A DNA stretch of 64,000 nucleotides, from positions 9,644,828 to 9,708,827 of the forward strand of contig LNAC01000008.1 of assembly GCA_002007465.1 (NCBI GenBank), written 5' to 3'. This document shows positions 1 through 11,432 of the stretch, one piece after another. The first letter of the stretch is position 1. Each line of letters starts with the position of its first letter. Source of the stretch: Ailurus styani (taxonomy: Eukaryota > Chordata > Mammalia > Carnivora > Ailuridae). The notes under the pieces are model-generated. The model was not told the DNA's origin, made no database searches, and worked only from the letters and a program-made list of their open reading frames with translations. The position numbers were made by a program, and so were the translations under genes.

Positions 1-19
1 TCATAAAGATATACTCAGG

Positions 20-290
20 TCCTAACCCCTAGAAACTGCAAGTGTGATCTTATCTGAAAAAGTCTTTGCAGATGTGATTAAGTTAAGGCTCTCCAGATGA
101 GATCCTCCTAGTTTACCAGAAGGGCCGTAAACCCAACAATGAGTGTCTGCATAAGAGTGGGAAGAGAAGAAGGCACAGAGAGGAGCAGAAGGCTGTGGGA
201 CAGTGAAGGCAGAGATTGGAATGATGGAACCACCAGAAGCTGGAAGAAGTGAAGAAGGATCTTCCCCTAGGGAGGGTGGCACATGCAAAT
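20..290 (+). mobile_element. MaLR-type LTR remnant (ERVL family)
   Basis: Words such as 'gtctttgcagatgtgattaa', 'gagatgagatcctcctag' and 'accaccagaagctggaag' follow the MLT1-type LTR pattern. It is ancient and noncoding. Confidence 0.6.
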
Positions 291-502
291 GCCTGGGGTA
301 TAGCAAATGTGCTGTATTTTAGGAACTGCAAATAGTTTGGTGAGGTTCAATATTAGACATAACGAACTTAGATATAAACTATAGGAAATATGAAACTAAT
401 AATATTGTATATATTAACTAAATTGAATTTAAATTTAAAAAAATTTTTTAAACTCCAAGAAATAATAAGATGGTATCCATGTACTCACCACCTAGCAAAC
501 TT

Positions 503-695
503 TGTCTATAAAGGGCTAGATAGTAAATATTTTCAGCTTTGCAGTTCAGACAGGCTCTGGCTCCACTAGTCAGCTCAACCACTGTAGCGTGAAAGCAGCC
601 ATAGATGATACCTAAACAAGTGGGCACGAATGTGTGCCAGTAAGACTTTATTTCTGGATGCTGAAATTTGAATTTCATATAATTTTCACATACCA
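503..695 (+). mobile_element. Nonautonomous hAT/MER1-type DNA transposon remnant
   Basis: 'ataaagggctagatagtaaa', 'gtgaaagcagccatagatga' and 'gtaagactttattt' are diagnostic words of the 'ggcaaactttttctgtaaag' family. I do not assign a subfamily. Several more copies occur in this window. Confidence 0.65.
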
Positions 696-784
696 TGAAA
701 CAGTCTTCCCCCCCAACTATTAAAAAAATGTGAATCCATTCTTAGCGCCAGGGTCATACAAAACCAGGCATCCTTGATCTAGCT

Positions 785-1165
785 TAAGAAATCAAATATT
801 TCCAATATTTGAAAGCTCCCTGCACACCTCTCGGTCATCTGTCTCCCTCTCCTGATAAATTACAGCCTTGATCTTGTGTCTTGTGTTCACTGCCTCTTAG
901 CTTATGTGATATTTTCCCCATATAAATACATATCCTGAAGTAATACATCATTAGCTTTGTATGTTTTCGCTTTCATATAAGGACCATTGCTGTAGGTATT
1001 TCTGATGCAACTTTCTTTTTACACTCAACATGTTTTTGAGATTTGTCCCATACTCTGGTTTGCTCATTTTTACTGTTGTATGGTGTTCTGTCATATGAAA
1101 CACAATTTGTTCATCCTCCTGCTGTTGAGGGACATTTGCATTTGTTTCTAATGGTTTTTCCTTAG
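785..1165 (-). mobile_element. Old L1-like fragment, antisense
   Basis: 'ttgtatggtgttctgtcata' and 'gttgagggacatttgcattt' match the antisense pattern of L1 3' regions. Divergence is high. Confidence 0.45.
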
Positions 1166-1379
1166 AATTTTCTGGAACATTCCAGAAGGGTTTGAGGCAA
1201 AGTTGGAGATGGTCAGACTGATGGGTTAGAAAAGGAACTACCCCCTAACCCCCAGCAATTTGTCAGGCAGGCCTCAGTTATAACAAAAAGCAATGGACTG
1301 TGGCTTAGACGGATGCACAGATGGAGAAACAGGCTGAGGTGTTCAGGTGATACCCACCACCACACAGCTGTCATGGGCA

Positions 1380-2090
1380 CAGTAGGCAGCCTCTAAGATG
1401 GCCCCTGATGACTCCATCTTCCTGAGGCACAATTTTTTTCTTAAGATTTTATTTATTTATCTGAGAGAGAGAGAACGGGCAGGGGGATGTGAAGGGAGAG
1501 GGAGAAGCAGACTCCCCGTTGAGCAGGAGGCCCACATGGGGCTCGATCCCAAGACTCTGAGACCATGACCGGAGCTGAAGGCAGATACTTAACCGACTGA
1601 GCCGCCCAGGCGTCCCTCCCTGAGGCACATTTTTATGTTGGTCTTTCCCCACACTGCCCAAGGGATAGTTGCCCAAGAGAAAATGGCAGGAGTAGTGGGA
1701 TGTCACTTTGAAGATTAGGTTATAAAAAAGCCGTAGACTCCATCTTGGGCACCCTCTGGAATGCCTATGATCTCGCTTGGATGCCTCACCCTGGGAGAAG
1801 CAGCTGTCACTTTGTGAGCGGTGCTGTATGGAGGACTGAAGTTTGCGTCCATCCGCCAATGAAGAGCCGAGGCCTGGAAGAGCTCCAGGAAGGCTCTTGG
1901 GGTCCATTCTCCATCTGTAGTTAGGCTTTGAGGGACTGCTTCTTTGAGAGAGACTGAGCTGGAACTTCCCAGCTGAGCCACTCTGGGATTCCCGATGTTT
2001 GGAAATTGTGTGAGATAAGAAATGTTTGTGGTTTTAAGCGCTACAGTTTGGGGTGTTTTGTTATGCAGCAATCGCTAACTGATACAGAGC
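1380..2090 (+). mobile_element. MaLR-type LTR remnant interrupted by a SINE
   Basis: The 3' part ('tttgtggttttaagcgctac', 'ttatgcagcaatcgctaact', 'gatacaga') has the typical end of these LTRs. The SINE at 1436-1618 lies inside. Confidence 0.5.
1436..1618 (-). mobile_element. Can-SINE (tRNA-derived), minus orientation
   Basis: An inverted copy, with T tract then 'gagagagagaac', ends in 'gagccgcccaggcgtccc', the reverse of the tRNA-like head. Target duplication 'cctgaggcaca' flanks it (1421-1431 and 1619-1629). It is inserted in an LTR-like sequence. Confidence 0.9.
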
Positions 2091-2389
2091 TTAAATCTTC
2101 CAGCTCCTTGTCTATGCCCTTATAGGATGCCCTGCTTCTCCCAGTCTGAGTCTGTCTGCCTTTTTCCCACAAAGAGTCTTTAATAACTATTTCCTACCAT
2201 TTTTGGCAGCAGAGGCACGCCCTAGGGGGCTCTAGTGCAACCCACAAAAGAGATGATAAAGGTGAGGCTCTAGACCACAGTCATAGTGAGGGACTGGCCA
2301 GCCAGGAGGGAATCCATCATCCCTGGTGGAGCAGATGTATGTGCTCTCAACTGGGCCAGCCAGAGATTCCACGGATAAGTGTTTGCCCA

Positions 2390-2680
2390 ACATTCCCCCA
2401 TCCCAGCCTATGTCCATGCTGTGGTCTCTGTCTGGAACACTTTTCCCAACATGTTTTAATCCTTCCTGTGTATTTTAAGGTCCCAGATAAATCTCTCTCT
2501 TCCAGGAAGCCCTCCGTGACCCTCCACTACTCCTCTGAATCCCCCATGGCACTTCCTTCTGTCTCTCAGGGAACTCCTTGAGAAAGGCTTGGGCCTTTGC
2601 ATGTCTGTGACCCCAAGGCACAGCCCAGGAACAGGCACACTGAACATCAGCAAATGTTTGTTGAATGAATTCATGCCTAC
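2390..2680. mobile_element. L2-like remnant
   Basis: 'ctctcttccaggaagccctc' and 'caaatgtttgttgaatgaat' are typical of ancient L2-type sequence. Low certainty. Confidence 0.35.
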
Positions 2681-2684
2681 TCTG

Positions 2685-3050
2685 ATGTTATAGACTCAAT
2701 ATTTGTACACTCCTCTACCCCTAAACTACCTATGTTGAAATCCTAATCGTGATGGTATTTGGAGGCAGGGCCTTTGGGAGGTGATTAAGGTTAGATTAGA
2801 TCAGGAGAGAAGAGCCCTCATGATGGATTAATGGCCTTATACAAAGGATCTCTCTCTCTTTTCTCCCCACCATGTGAGGATACAAGGAGAAGGGGGTGTC
2901 CACAAACGAGGAAGAGAGCCCTCACCAGACACCAGGTCTGTCAGCACCTTGATCTTGAACTTCCCAGCCTCCAGAACTCTGAGTGACGTCTGCTGTTGAA
3001 ACCCCCTGGTCTATGATAATGTGCTGTAGCAGCCTGAATGAAGACATCTG
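2685..3050 (+). mobile_element. MaLR-type (MLT1-like) LTR
   Basis: 'gttgaaatcctaatcgtgat', 'ggaggcagggcctttgggag', 'caccttgatcttgaacttcc' and 'cagcctccagaactctgag' are classic MLT1/MST LTR words in plus orientation. Confidence 0.75.
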
Positions 3051-3230
3051 ATTATGGTCTGCTTTTACTGAGAAAACATGGACTCTCGGGGGATGGTCAG
3101 ATGTCCATTGGAGGTGTGGTACAGAGCTCAATACAGGTCTCTTGGCTGTACCTAGTTAATTGTACTGTTCATCTCTTCTATGAATTATCAGATTCTTAGA
3201 GTTAGAAAGCATCTAAAAAATCATCTAGTC

Positions 3231-3409
3231 CAGGGAGGCCTGGGTGGCTCAGTCGGTTAAGCATCTGACTTCAGCTCAGATCATGATCCTGGGGTCCTGG
3301 GATCGAGCCCTGCATCGAGGCTCCCTGCTCAGTGGTGGGTCTGCTTCTTCCTCTTCCTCTCCCTCTGTGATCTCTCTCGCTCTCACTCTCTCTCAAAAAA
3401 AAAAAAAAG
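3231..3409 (+). mobile_element. Can-SINE, plus orientation
   Basis: The head 'ggcctgggtggctcagtcgg' carries the tRNA-like A-box region; a CT tract and poly-A follow. Perfect target duplication TCATCTAGTC lies at 3221-3230 and 3410-3419. Confidence 0.93.
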
Positions 3410-3414
3410 TCATC

Positions 3415-3650
3415 TAGTCTCGGGGTTGGCAAACTTTTCCTGCGACGAATCAGATAATCAATATTTTCAACTCTGCAGGCCAGGCGGTCTGCTGTAATGA
3501 CTCAAATCTGCTGTTGTAGCTCAAGAGAGGCCGTCAACAGTATGTAAAGAAATGAGTGTGTCTGTGTGCCAATAAAACCAAATTTATAAGCACTGGCAGT
3601 GGGCCGTGTTTGGCCTGTAGGCCATAGTTTACCTACCTTTGACCTAATCT
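3415..3650 (+). mobile_element. Nonautonomous hAT/MER1-type DNA transposon
   Basis: 'ggggttggcaaactttt' at one end and 'ggccatagtttacctacc' at the other, with 'tgtgccaataaaacc' inside: the same family as 503-695. It follows the SINE at 3231-3409. Confidence 0.7.
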
Positions 3651-3654
3651 AACA

Positions 3655-4340
3655 TTTTCATTGAACTAGGTGGGGTTTGCTCAGGATCACGTGGGAAGTT
3701 AGGCGCAAAACCAGAACTCACTCTCAAGCCTGCCAACATCCTATCTTTACGCCTTCGTTTTGACCTCTTGCCTGGCTGCTATGGGCTCAGTTCAACTCTT
3801 GTTTCCTCTGCTAATTGAGCTGGGACTTTTTCCCAGATGCCTCTGGGCAGGTACCAACGAGAAAGGGCAACGTCAATGCGCTTATAACCACCTGTGTCTG
3901 CAGTAACTGGATGATCACCTTTACTTCTGAGAGTCAGAGATTCTGCCATACTCCTCCCACGCACGTATCTCAGGCTCCCCTGGAGTCTCAGCGAGGAGAA
4001 GTGTAAAGGGAAAAGCGTAGGATTAGGAGAGAGATAGATGTGGGTCTTAATTCTGCCCCATCATGAGCTCTGAGTGAGTGCTGGCAGCTCCCTTTGCCAC
4101 AAGCCTAAAAATTTTCCTGTAAAACGGGAGGAACAACCCACCTCAAAGACGCTTGTAAAATACCTGCTTTGTGCTTGGCATGTTGTGAACACTTACTAGG
4201 AATTCCTGGGTGCAGCTGTGGCCTGGATTTGCTTAGGGCGGAGTGGGCGGCTCCTCGGGTGTTCCCTGCGGATCCCCCTGCTCCCGGTACTCTGGTTTTG
4301 TATAAGCTCTACCCTTGAGTGTAGAGGACTTGGGATTTGT
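3655..4340. other. Intergenic, MIR-like remnants only
   Basis: Weak MIR-type words ('gctcaggatcacgtgggaag', 'cttagcatgttgtgaacact'-like) are present but no gene signal. The remainder is unassigned. Confidence 0.4.
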
Positions 4341-5047
4341 TTTTAATGAACAGAATATGAAAAAAGGGATAAAATGTGGCTCCTCAGACTATTAAATATA
4401 CAATCATCCCATATGATCCAGAAAGTCCCACTTCTTGGCATATACCTCAGTATATAAAAGAATCACATGGAAACCTTTTTAGATGATAGAAATGTTCCCT
4501 ATCTTGATGACCGTGGTGATCACATGGGTGTCTACATTTGTCAAAACTGGATAAATGGCACGGAGAGGGATCATGCAGGGAGAGTGATGGAATGGTACTT
4601 CCAAGATTAGGTTGTAGAAATCTATGATGCAGAAATTTTACTCCAAGATGTATAACCTGAAGAACTGAAAAGGGGCATTCAAACAAATGTTTGTAATAGT
4701 CTATCTGCCATGACCCAAAAGTGGAAATAGCCCAAATCTCCCAACAGGGAACAAAATGATAATCAACATGTCGGATATGTATATAACGGAATATTATTCA
4801 ACCACAGGAAAGAATAGAGCTCCAACACACTAAAATGTGGAGGGAGCTCAAAATCTCTACGCCGAGTGAAAGAAGCCGGACACAGAAGGTCATATGGTGT
4901 GTGATTCCATGTATGTGAAATGTCCACAACACGTAAAATCCAGAGACACAGAAAGCAGGTTCGTGGTTGCCAGGGGCTGGCAGTGGGGGATGGAGGGTGG
5001 TTGCTATGGGCAGGGCATTACTTTTGGGGTGGTTAGTTTCATGTAAA

Positions 5048-5050
<3 letters not shown>
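4340..5050 (+). mobile_element. L1 3' fragment, sense
   Basis: 'ccatatgatccagaaagtcc', 'ataacggaatattattcaac' and 'ggaaagaatagagctccaac' are L1 3'-region words in plus orientation. It ends in the CA microsatellite. Confidence 0.7.
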
Positions 5051-5093
<43 letters not shown>

Positions 5094-5109
5094 ACACACA
5101 CACACACAC
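5051..5109. repeat. (CA)n microsatellite
   Basis: About 29 CA units with one 'cata' interruption near 5088. The run is long enough to be polymorphic. Confidence 0.97.
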
Positions 5110-5637
5110 CCCTCCATGACTTTTGTTTTGCAAAAAGGAAAGAAACTTCTTGCAGGTTTTGGTAAAGGAAGTCGCCAGGTTGGAGAGGTCCCCGTGACAG
5201 GGAATTGAGGGCAGCTTCCTGCTGACAGCTGGTGGAAAACTGAGGTTCTCAGTCCAACATGCCACAAGAAACAAAAATCTGCCAACAACCATGCGAACTC
5301 AGGAAATAGATCCTTCCCGGGACAAGACCTCCCCACTCTTAGTTGATCCTTACAATGGCCCACTGTAGAGACGATGCTTGAATTTTGAGAGTCACCTGCT
5401 CCATCCACGTCACATTTTTAATGGGTTTACCAGAGCCCGAGTTCCTGCTCACACCCCCAGCTCCGTGACCTCCTGTGGCTAACGTCTGTAAGAGGCTTGA
5501 ACAGCCGAAGTACAGTTGTTTGCTTGATCAATAGTATTTTGATTCCTCCTTCCTTTTCTTTGGTGGGGAGTGCGGAGTGGCATCACTTAATCATTAAAAG
5601 AAGACTCTAAAAAAAAAAAAAGAAGAAGACTCTGAAA
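5110..5637. other. Intergenic, no gene recognised
   Basis: Unassigned sequence, with an A tract at 5609-5621 just before the Can-SINE. Confidence 0.5.
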
Positions 5638-5845
5638 GGGGCACCTGGATGGCTCAGCTGGTTAAGCAACTGCCTTTGGCTCGCGTCATGATCCCGGAGT
5701 CCCAGGATCTAGTCCCGCATTGGGGTCCCAGCTCCATGGGGAGTCTGCTTCTCCCTCTGACCTCCCCTCTCATGCTTTCTCTCTGAAATAATAAATAAAC
5801 AAAATCTGAAGAAGAAGAAGAAGAAGAAGAAAAAGGAGAAGAAGA
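5638..5845 (+). mobile_element. Can-SINE with (GAA)n tail
   Basis: The head is 'ggggcacctggatggctcag' and the tail 'aaataataaataaac' grades into a (GAA)n microsatellite (5808-5852). Imperfect target duplication 'gaagaagactctg' lies at 5622-5634 and 5847-5859. Confidence 0.88.
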
Positions 5846-6094
5846 AGAAGACGACTCTGCAGATTTCTCCTTATGGGGGGAGATTACAATATACCTGCAT
5901 TGTTGAGCTGGAATTGGAGGTTCTAGGCAAAGTCATGGCTAATGACATATGTAACTGAATACAGATATGTGTGTATCATATTCGTACATGTATTTCAAAG
6001 CTCTGACCTCTGGGATCCAGAGGCTCTGCTTCCTCCCCATCTTTCCTGCTTCAACAACCTTCCTCTCAATTGAAAGCAGGGTCTTCAAGAGATG

Positions 6095-6400
6095 GTTGCA
6101 TATGCATGGTCACGGCAGCATCCTTCATAATAGCCAAAAGGTAGAAACAACTCAAGTGTCTATCACTGAATGGATAAGCAAAAACTTATCATTAGCTATA
6201 CAATGGAATAATACTTACCCTTATGAAGGAAGGAAATCCTGACCCAGGCCACACCATGCATGAACCTAGAAGACATTACGGCTGAGTGGAAATAAGCCAG
6301 TCACAAAAGGACAAATGCTGTATGATCCCACTCACACGAGGCACCGAGAATAGTCAAATCCAGAGAGACAGAAAATGGAATGGCAGGGGACCAGGGGGAG
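6095..6400 (+). mobile_element. L1 3' fragment, sense
   Basis: 'cataatagccaaaaggtaga', 'caatggaataatacttaccc' and 'ggacaaatgctgtatgatcc' are L1 words; the fragment continues weakly to the ATG repeat. Confidence 0.75.
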
Positions 6401-6574
6401 GGCGTGGGGGGTTAGCGTTCAATGGGGACAAGCATTTCAGTACGGGAAGATGAGAAAGTTCTGGAGATGGCTGGTGGTGGTCAGACATGGTTGCATGCAA
6501 GTTAATGCCACTGAAACACGCATAAAAAATGGTGAAGATGGAAAATTTTCTGTTGTGTATTTTATCATAATTAT

Positions 6575-6611
6575 AATGATAATGATGATGATGATGATGA
6601 TGATGATGATG
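6575..6611. repeat. (ATG)n microsatellite
   Basis: About eleven ATG units after 'ataattataatgata'. Confidence 0.95.
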
Positions 6612-7339
6612 TTAAAAGAACATTTCTTTCAACCCAAGGCAGAGGAAGCTACTGCAGCTATAATTAGACTGGTTTTGAGAGCCTGGTCTTCAGAGCTCTT
6701 ACACCTACAGGGGCGACAGGGTCAGCCTGCCCCCCACAATCATCCCCCAGCCAGGCGGTGGCCTACCCACCCCTTCCCAAAATAGGCTGGGAGGCTATGT
6801 TGGTACAATCTGTTCTCTCATATAATGAGATCCCGAAACATCCGTTGGAGCTCCCGGGCGGAGAGCCGACTCATCACCCACACCCACCAGGTGCTGGATG
6901 AGCCCCAGTAGAAGTCCTCCGGGGAATTACAGTACTGGCCTTTGGAATCCGGCTCCAGACACTCCGACTAGTCATCCTGAGAGAAACTGAGGCTCAGAGA
7001 AGGGGAGTCACTCCTCCAACGCCATGCACTTCGCAAACGAAAAGCCAGAATGTGAACAGGTCCGAGAAGCTTCGCAGCATAGCCTGCCTTTCCTCTTCTT
7101 GTTAGATGAAGCTGGAATTCTCAGCATCCATTCATTTCTGGAAGTTTTGACAAAGACACACAGTTGTGGATTTCCCCACTGTGGTCAAGATACAGAACCT
7201 TCAACCCCTGGCTCCCCCCACCCTGCTTCTCCTGGCCCCTTTGGAGGCTGTCCCTCCTCCCACTCCCCAGCCCTGACAACCTCGGATCTGTTTTCTGTCC
7301 CTATAATATTGCTTTTCCTCAAACATCCTCTGATGAGAG
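6612..7339. other. Intergenic, no gene recognised
   Basis: Mostly unique sequence, with a possible MIR remnant at 6960-7060 ('gagaaactgaggctcagaga'). Open frames here are short and without family resemblance. Confidence 0.5.
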
Positions 7340-7720
7340 CACACGGGATATAGTCTGAGTCTGGCTGCATTCTCTGGGCAAATGCCTGTGAGATGCATGC
7401 GCGATGCTGTGCGTATCCACAGCTCGTGCTTTTTCATCGCGGAGTACCATTCTGTAGTGTGGTGGGACCATTGCACGACCTCCATCCACCCACCATCTGC
7501 GGGACATCCGGGATGCCTCCATTTTTTGGTGATTCCCCAAAATGGCTGCTTTGGACATGTCTTGCGTGAACACGAGTCTGTGTTTCACTTAGGGGTGGGA
7601 TTGCTGCGTTATACTGAAAACGGTGTTTGGTTTCGTGAGCGACCGCCCAGCTGTTTTTTTTCCAGCACTCTGTGAGCGCTGCCGTAGCTCTGAGTCCTTA
7701 CCAGCACCTGGCATCCTGAG
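7340..7720 (-). mobile_element. L1 3' fragment, antisense
   Basis: 'catcgcggagtaccattctg', 'ggggtgggattgctgcgtta' and 'ccagcactctgtgagcgctg' follow the antisense L1 pattern with many CpG-rich changes. Confidence 0.6.
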
Positions 7721-7970
7721 CTATTATTTTAAACATTCAAGTCAGCAACCTGTTAACTTGCCATGGTGGCCAAACAGACAGACTGAGCGGCTTTTTGGCA
7801 GAAATTAATTTTTTTTACAGTTCTGGCAACTAGGAGTCCAAGACAAAGGCGTTGGGCCATAAGTGTTTTCTTCTGAGATCTCTTCATTGCTGGTAGATGA
7901 CCATCTTCCTCCTGGGTCCTCATAGGGTCTTTGCTCTGCTCATGTCTGTGTCCTAATCTCTCTCTCTCTC

Positions 7971-8159
7971 TTTTTAGATTTTAACTATTTGAGAGAGAGA
8001 TTGGCAGAGAAAGCAACAGAGAGCACAAGCCGGGAGGAGAAGGAGAAGCAGGTTCCCCACTGAGCAAGCAGCTCCCACTAGGGACTTGATCCCAGGACCC
8101 TGGGATCATGAACTGAGCAGAAGGCAGATGCTTAACCGACTGAGCCACCCAGGCGTCCC
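7971..8159 (-). mobile_element. Can-SINE, minus orientation
   Basis: Reverse-oriented copy running from 'tttttagattttaac' to 'ctgagccacccaggcgtccc', inserted in older LTR/L1-like sequence. Confidence 0.88.
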
Positions 8160-8253
8160 TGACTGTTCCAATCTTTTGCCCAATTTTTTTGTGGAGTTTT
8201 TTCTTAAGTGAATTTTTTTTACATCTTTATTGAGATATAACTGACATAATAAA

Positions 8254-8305
8254 CGTGGGGCTTGAACTCTGTGTGCTCTATCGACTGAGCCAGCCAGGTT
8301 CTCCT
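8254..8305 (-). mobile_element. Truncated Can-SINE head
   Basis: A short inverted fragment ('cgtggggcttgaactc', 'gactgagccagccagg') interrupts an antisense L1 between 'ataataaa' and 'ctgcacacatttaaag'. Confidence 0.7.
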
Positions 8306-8792
8306 AAGCTGCACACATTTAAAGTATAGGATTTGGTAAATTGTGATGTACATATAGACCACTATAGTCAGGATAGTTCAGATTTCCATCACCCGGTTTC
8401 TGTGTGCTTCTTTGTCATCCCCCTCTCCCCAAGCATCCATTGATCAGCCTGTTACTATAATTTGCTTTTTCCAGAATTTTATATACATGGGCTCGTAGAG
8501 TATGTATTCTTCTTTATATGGTTTCCCCCACCATTGTAATGGATCTGAAGCTCGCTCATGTTGTCCCGTGGTGCTTCCTTTTGCTAGTGGAATCGCTGAG
8601 CACGATTCCACTGGGATGGAGCAATTATCCATCCCCTCACCTTTGGATGGACATTTGTTATTTCCAGTTTGGGGCTACTGCAAAGCGCCTATGCATGTCG
8701 GTGTACGCATCCTTGCACAGACATATTTCCATTGCTCTCGGGCAAGCACCCGAATAGCTGGATCATATGGTAAACGAACATTTAATTTTTTT

Positions 8793-8991
8793 TTAAAAGA
8801 TTTTATTTATTCATTTGACACAGAGAGAGAGATTACAAGTAGGCAGAGAGGCAGGCAGAGAGAGAGGAGAGAGGAGGAAGCAGGCTCCCTGCTGAGCAGA
8901 GAGCCCGATGCGGGCCTCGATCCCAGGACGCTGGGATCATGACCTGAGCCGAAGGCAGCGGCTTTAACCCACTGAGCCACCCAGGCGCCCC
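8793..8991 (-). mobile_element. Can-SINE, young mustelid-type, minus orientation
   Basis: The inverted copy contains the young-subfamily words 'gattacaagtaggcagagag' and 'gccgaaggcagcggctttaa'. It is flanked by an 18-bp target duplication 'cgaacatttaattttttt' (8775-8792, 8992-9009) inside an L1. Confidence 0.92.
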
Positions 8992-9009
8992 CGAACATTT
9001 AATTTTTTT

Positions 9010-9173
9010 AAAGATTTTATTTGTCAGAGCCAGAGAGCAGAAGCAGGGAGAGCTGCAGCCAGAGGGAGAAGCAGGCTCCCCGCTGAGCGAGGAGCCCAAT
9101 GTGGGACTCGATCCCAGGACCCTGGGATAATGACCTGAGCCAAAGGCAGATGCTTAATCGACTGAGGCACCCG
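9010..9173 (-). mobile_element. Can-SINE, minus orientation, directly abutting the previous one
   Basis: The inverted copy starts at 'aaagattttatttgtc' and ends 'gactgaggcacccggg', followed by a third, slightly diverged copy of the target sequence 'aaaatttaatttttt' (9176-9190). Confidence 0.9.
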
Positions 9174-9535
9174 GGAAAATTTAATTTTTTAAAGAACTGC
9201 CACTGTCTTCCACAGCGGCTGCACCATTTTGTATTCCTGCCCATGGAACGAAGAGAGATCCTGTTGCTTCACATCCTCGCCAGACTCACTATGGCCAGTC
9301 TTTTTATGATCCTAGAGAGGGTAATGGATAACTTCCCACCCATTTCCCTGATGGCTAAGGATGTTGAGCATCTTTTCATGTGCTTTTTAAAATGCCATCT
9401 GTATATTCTCTATGGCCAAGTGTCCATTCAAACCCTTTGCTCATTTTTAATTGGGCTGTTTGTTTTATTATTGAGTTTTGGGACTTCTTTATATATTCTG
9501 GATACAATCCCTTTATCAGATGTGTGATTGCCAAG

Positions 9536-9864
9536 TTGTTCTCTTAGCAGGGTCCTGTATGGACTCTTAGCTACAAACCCCAATTGCCCTGTTAATTCTC
9601 CCATCTGTCCATAAAGGGCAGTGATCATCATTACCCCCTATTCCCCAAGAAGCAAACAGGCTTGAAGGGGAGGCCCCATGACCTGTTGGTGGCACAGTAA
9701 ATGTTTGAACTCTGAACTCCAAACTCTACCTGCAGGCTCCATCTCCTCTTGGCCATTGGGGGCCGCCATGAGCCTCATCTCCGTGGAAACTGAGCGTCTA
9801 AGGACACAGAACCCTACCGTGCCATGAGGCCGAAAGAGCAGGAATGAATCAGGGAGGCCAATGT
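9536..9864. other. Intergenic downstream of TMEM38A, MIR-like
   Basis: MIR-type words ('gggcagtgatcatcattacc', 'aagaagcaaacaggcttga') and the region just past the TMEM38A polyadenylation signal. Confidence 0.4.
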
Positions 9865-11192
9865 GCTTCTTTCACAACAGATTTATTTGCTGAACCTTCA
9901 TGCCTTGATAAACATGCAAGAGGATGCCTTCGGAGCCTCAGGACCCACCCGGCTCCCAGGTGTCACCAGATCAAGGCACGTTCCCCACAGTTGGGCAATA
10001 CTGGGGACCCCGCCTTGTGACCTTGCTGCTGTTGTAGGCTGCTGCTCCCCCCGTCCCCCCGATGCAGCGGACAGCTCTAAGCCAGTGCCATCCAGGCCCA
10101 AACCCCACCTGAGACTCGCCACGCCTAACCTACCCACCGCTCTCGGATGTGCCCATAACGCAGGCTGAGATGAAGGTGGCCAGTGGGGTGGGGGCAGGCA
10201 GGGGGCCTTGGCTATCACTCCCCCCACTCCCCAGCAGCAGCACAAGGCTTGGCACAGAGCAAGCCGACTCCTCTGAATGACTGAGCAGTGGAGGAAGCCA
10301 GCATGAGGGAGGCCCAAAGCTTCTAGGGCCTGACAGCAAGTGTTCAGAGGCCCCTGATGGACCTGGATCTTGGCACCCCGGCCCAGCTAGCTGCATTTCT
10401 TTGGTTTCGGGGCGGCCTGAAGCCAAAGATCAGAACGTACCTTCCCCACCCCCTAAGCTCTTAAGACTGGCCCAGCTGTGTCTACTGAAGGCCCCCTCTG
10501 TGCCAGGTAACTTGTGGGCGTTCTCTGATCCACAAACGCAAAGAATCTAAAATGCAAAGCCGTTCTCAAGCACGAGGAATATCCGTCAAGGCCTCTCCTC
10601 CCAACTGCATGGTGCTTAAGAGTTGATCAGGCTGGTTCATGTCCAGGTGCGCACCAGCACTTCCACACGGAGGAAGGTGGGGTGGGGGTGGGGGTCTCCA
10701 CTATACTGATGGGGAATGCAAGGCTCGGAGGAGGCAGCTGCCCAAGGCCATCCAGGAGGAGTGGGCACGAAGAGACGGAAGTCACAGCAGCTGCCTCATA
10801 GCAGACACTCAGGAATTGTCCATCAATTTCATGAGTCTCAACCTGACTTGAAGTTCTTCCGGAGTCAAGATGTAATTTTAGAGAGGAAACCGTAGAACCA
10901 AGAACTGCTAGGGTTTCTGTCTGGGGTCACTGCCAGGATGCTGTGGGTCTCCCCCCATATAAAGCTGTGTCGCAATGGTGGCCTGGCAGAAAGAGAGAGG
11001 GACCCCTCCATTCCTACAAATGCCCCTCACCCCCATATCTCATTTAATTCCCCCCACATGGCCCCAGTTTGCAGACTGGGAAGTCGAGGCCTGGAGGGGG
11101 GAGAGCAGAGCCCAGCACTCCCCCGCACCGGCTCTGAGGGTCCTAGGTCCGGGTCTTCTTCCTGGCTCCCCTCAAGGCCTCTGGGCCATCCA
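9865..11192 (-). other. TMEM38A: TMEM38A 3' untranslated region
   Basis: Sequence downstream of the TAG stop on the minus strand runs without another gene to a canonical AATAAA at 9887-9882, about 1.3 kb away. It contains degenerate MIR-like stretches (around 10690-10780 and 11040-11100) but no Can-SINE. The 3' end is inferred from the signal, not from transcript evidence. Confidence 0.65.
9882..9887 (-). terminator. TMEM38A: Polyadenylation signal of TMEM38A
   Basis: TTTATT on the plus strand reads AATAAA on the minus strand, followed by 'tctgttgtgaaag', a T/G-containing downstream stretch. It is a suitable hexamer about 1.3 kb after the stop codon; cleavage would be expected near 9860-9872. 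Confidence 0.65.
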
Positions 11193-11432
11193 CTAATCTG
11201 CCTTCTTGGTCTTCTTCTTCCTGGAGCCCTCACTCAGCTCCTCCTTGGACTTAGCAGGCAGGGCTGAGTGTGGCGAGCCGGGCCCGCTGCCACCATGGGA
11301 CCCGCCATGGGGCCCGGCATGGTTGTCGTGGTGATGGTCGCCCCCCCAGGCGGTCCCAAACAGCACTGGGCAGACGTAGCCCTCCAGAACATCAAAAGGG
11401 GAGCTGTGGGAGTGGGTGGCCATCAGGAACAC
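11193..11432 (-). CDS. TMEM38A: TMEM38A exon 6 (last coding exon)
   Basis: The acceptor is 'cacctcag' (AG at 11434-11433). The exon encodes 79 residues and the TAG stop at 11195-11193. It starts '[19 protein letters not shown]' and ends in a cytosolic tail with a histidine/glycine-rich stretch ('[19 protein letters not shown]') and the basic terminus '[13 protein letters not shown]'. The acidic/basic tail matches the known TRIC-A C-terminus. Confidence 0.96.
   Translation of the reverse strand: MFLMATHSHSSPFDVLEGYVCPVLFGTAWGGDHHHDNHAGPHGGSHGGSGPGSPHSALPAKSKEELSEGSRKKKTKKAD

Larger units (their letters stand above)
8160..9535 (-). mobile_element. L1 3' region, antisense, split by three SINEs
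   Basis: 'tttattgagatataactgac', 'ggctactgcaaagcgcctat', 'cttccacagcggctgcacca' and 'ccctttatcagatgtgtgat' are in the order expected of an antisense L1 3' region. Insertions at 8254-8305, 8793-8991 and 9010-9173 interrupt it. Confidence 0.75.

Noticed and set aside
5004..5408. Minus-strand frames with Val-Cys repeats
   Set aside because: They are a translation of the (CA)n microsatellite inside L1-derived sequence.
8160..9535. Possible functional L1 open reading frames
   Set aside because: All L1 matches are diverged 3' fragments broken by stops and SINE insertions. No intact ORF1 or ORF2 exists in the window.
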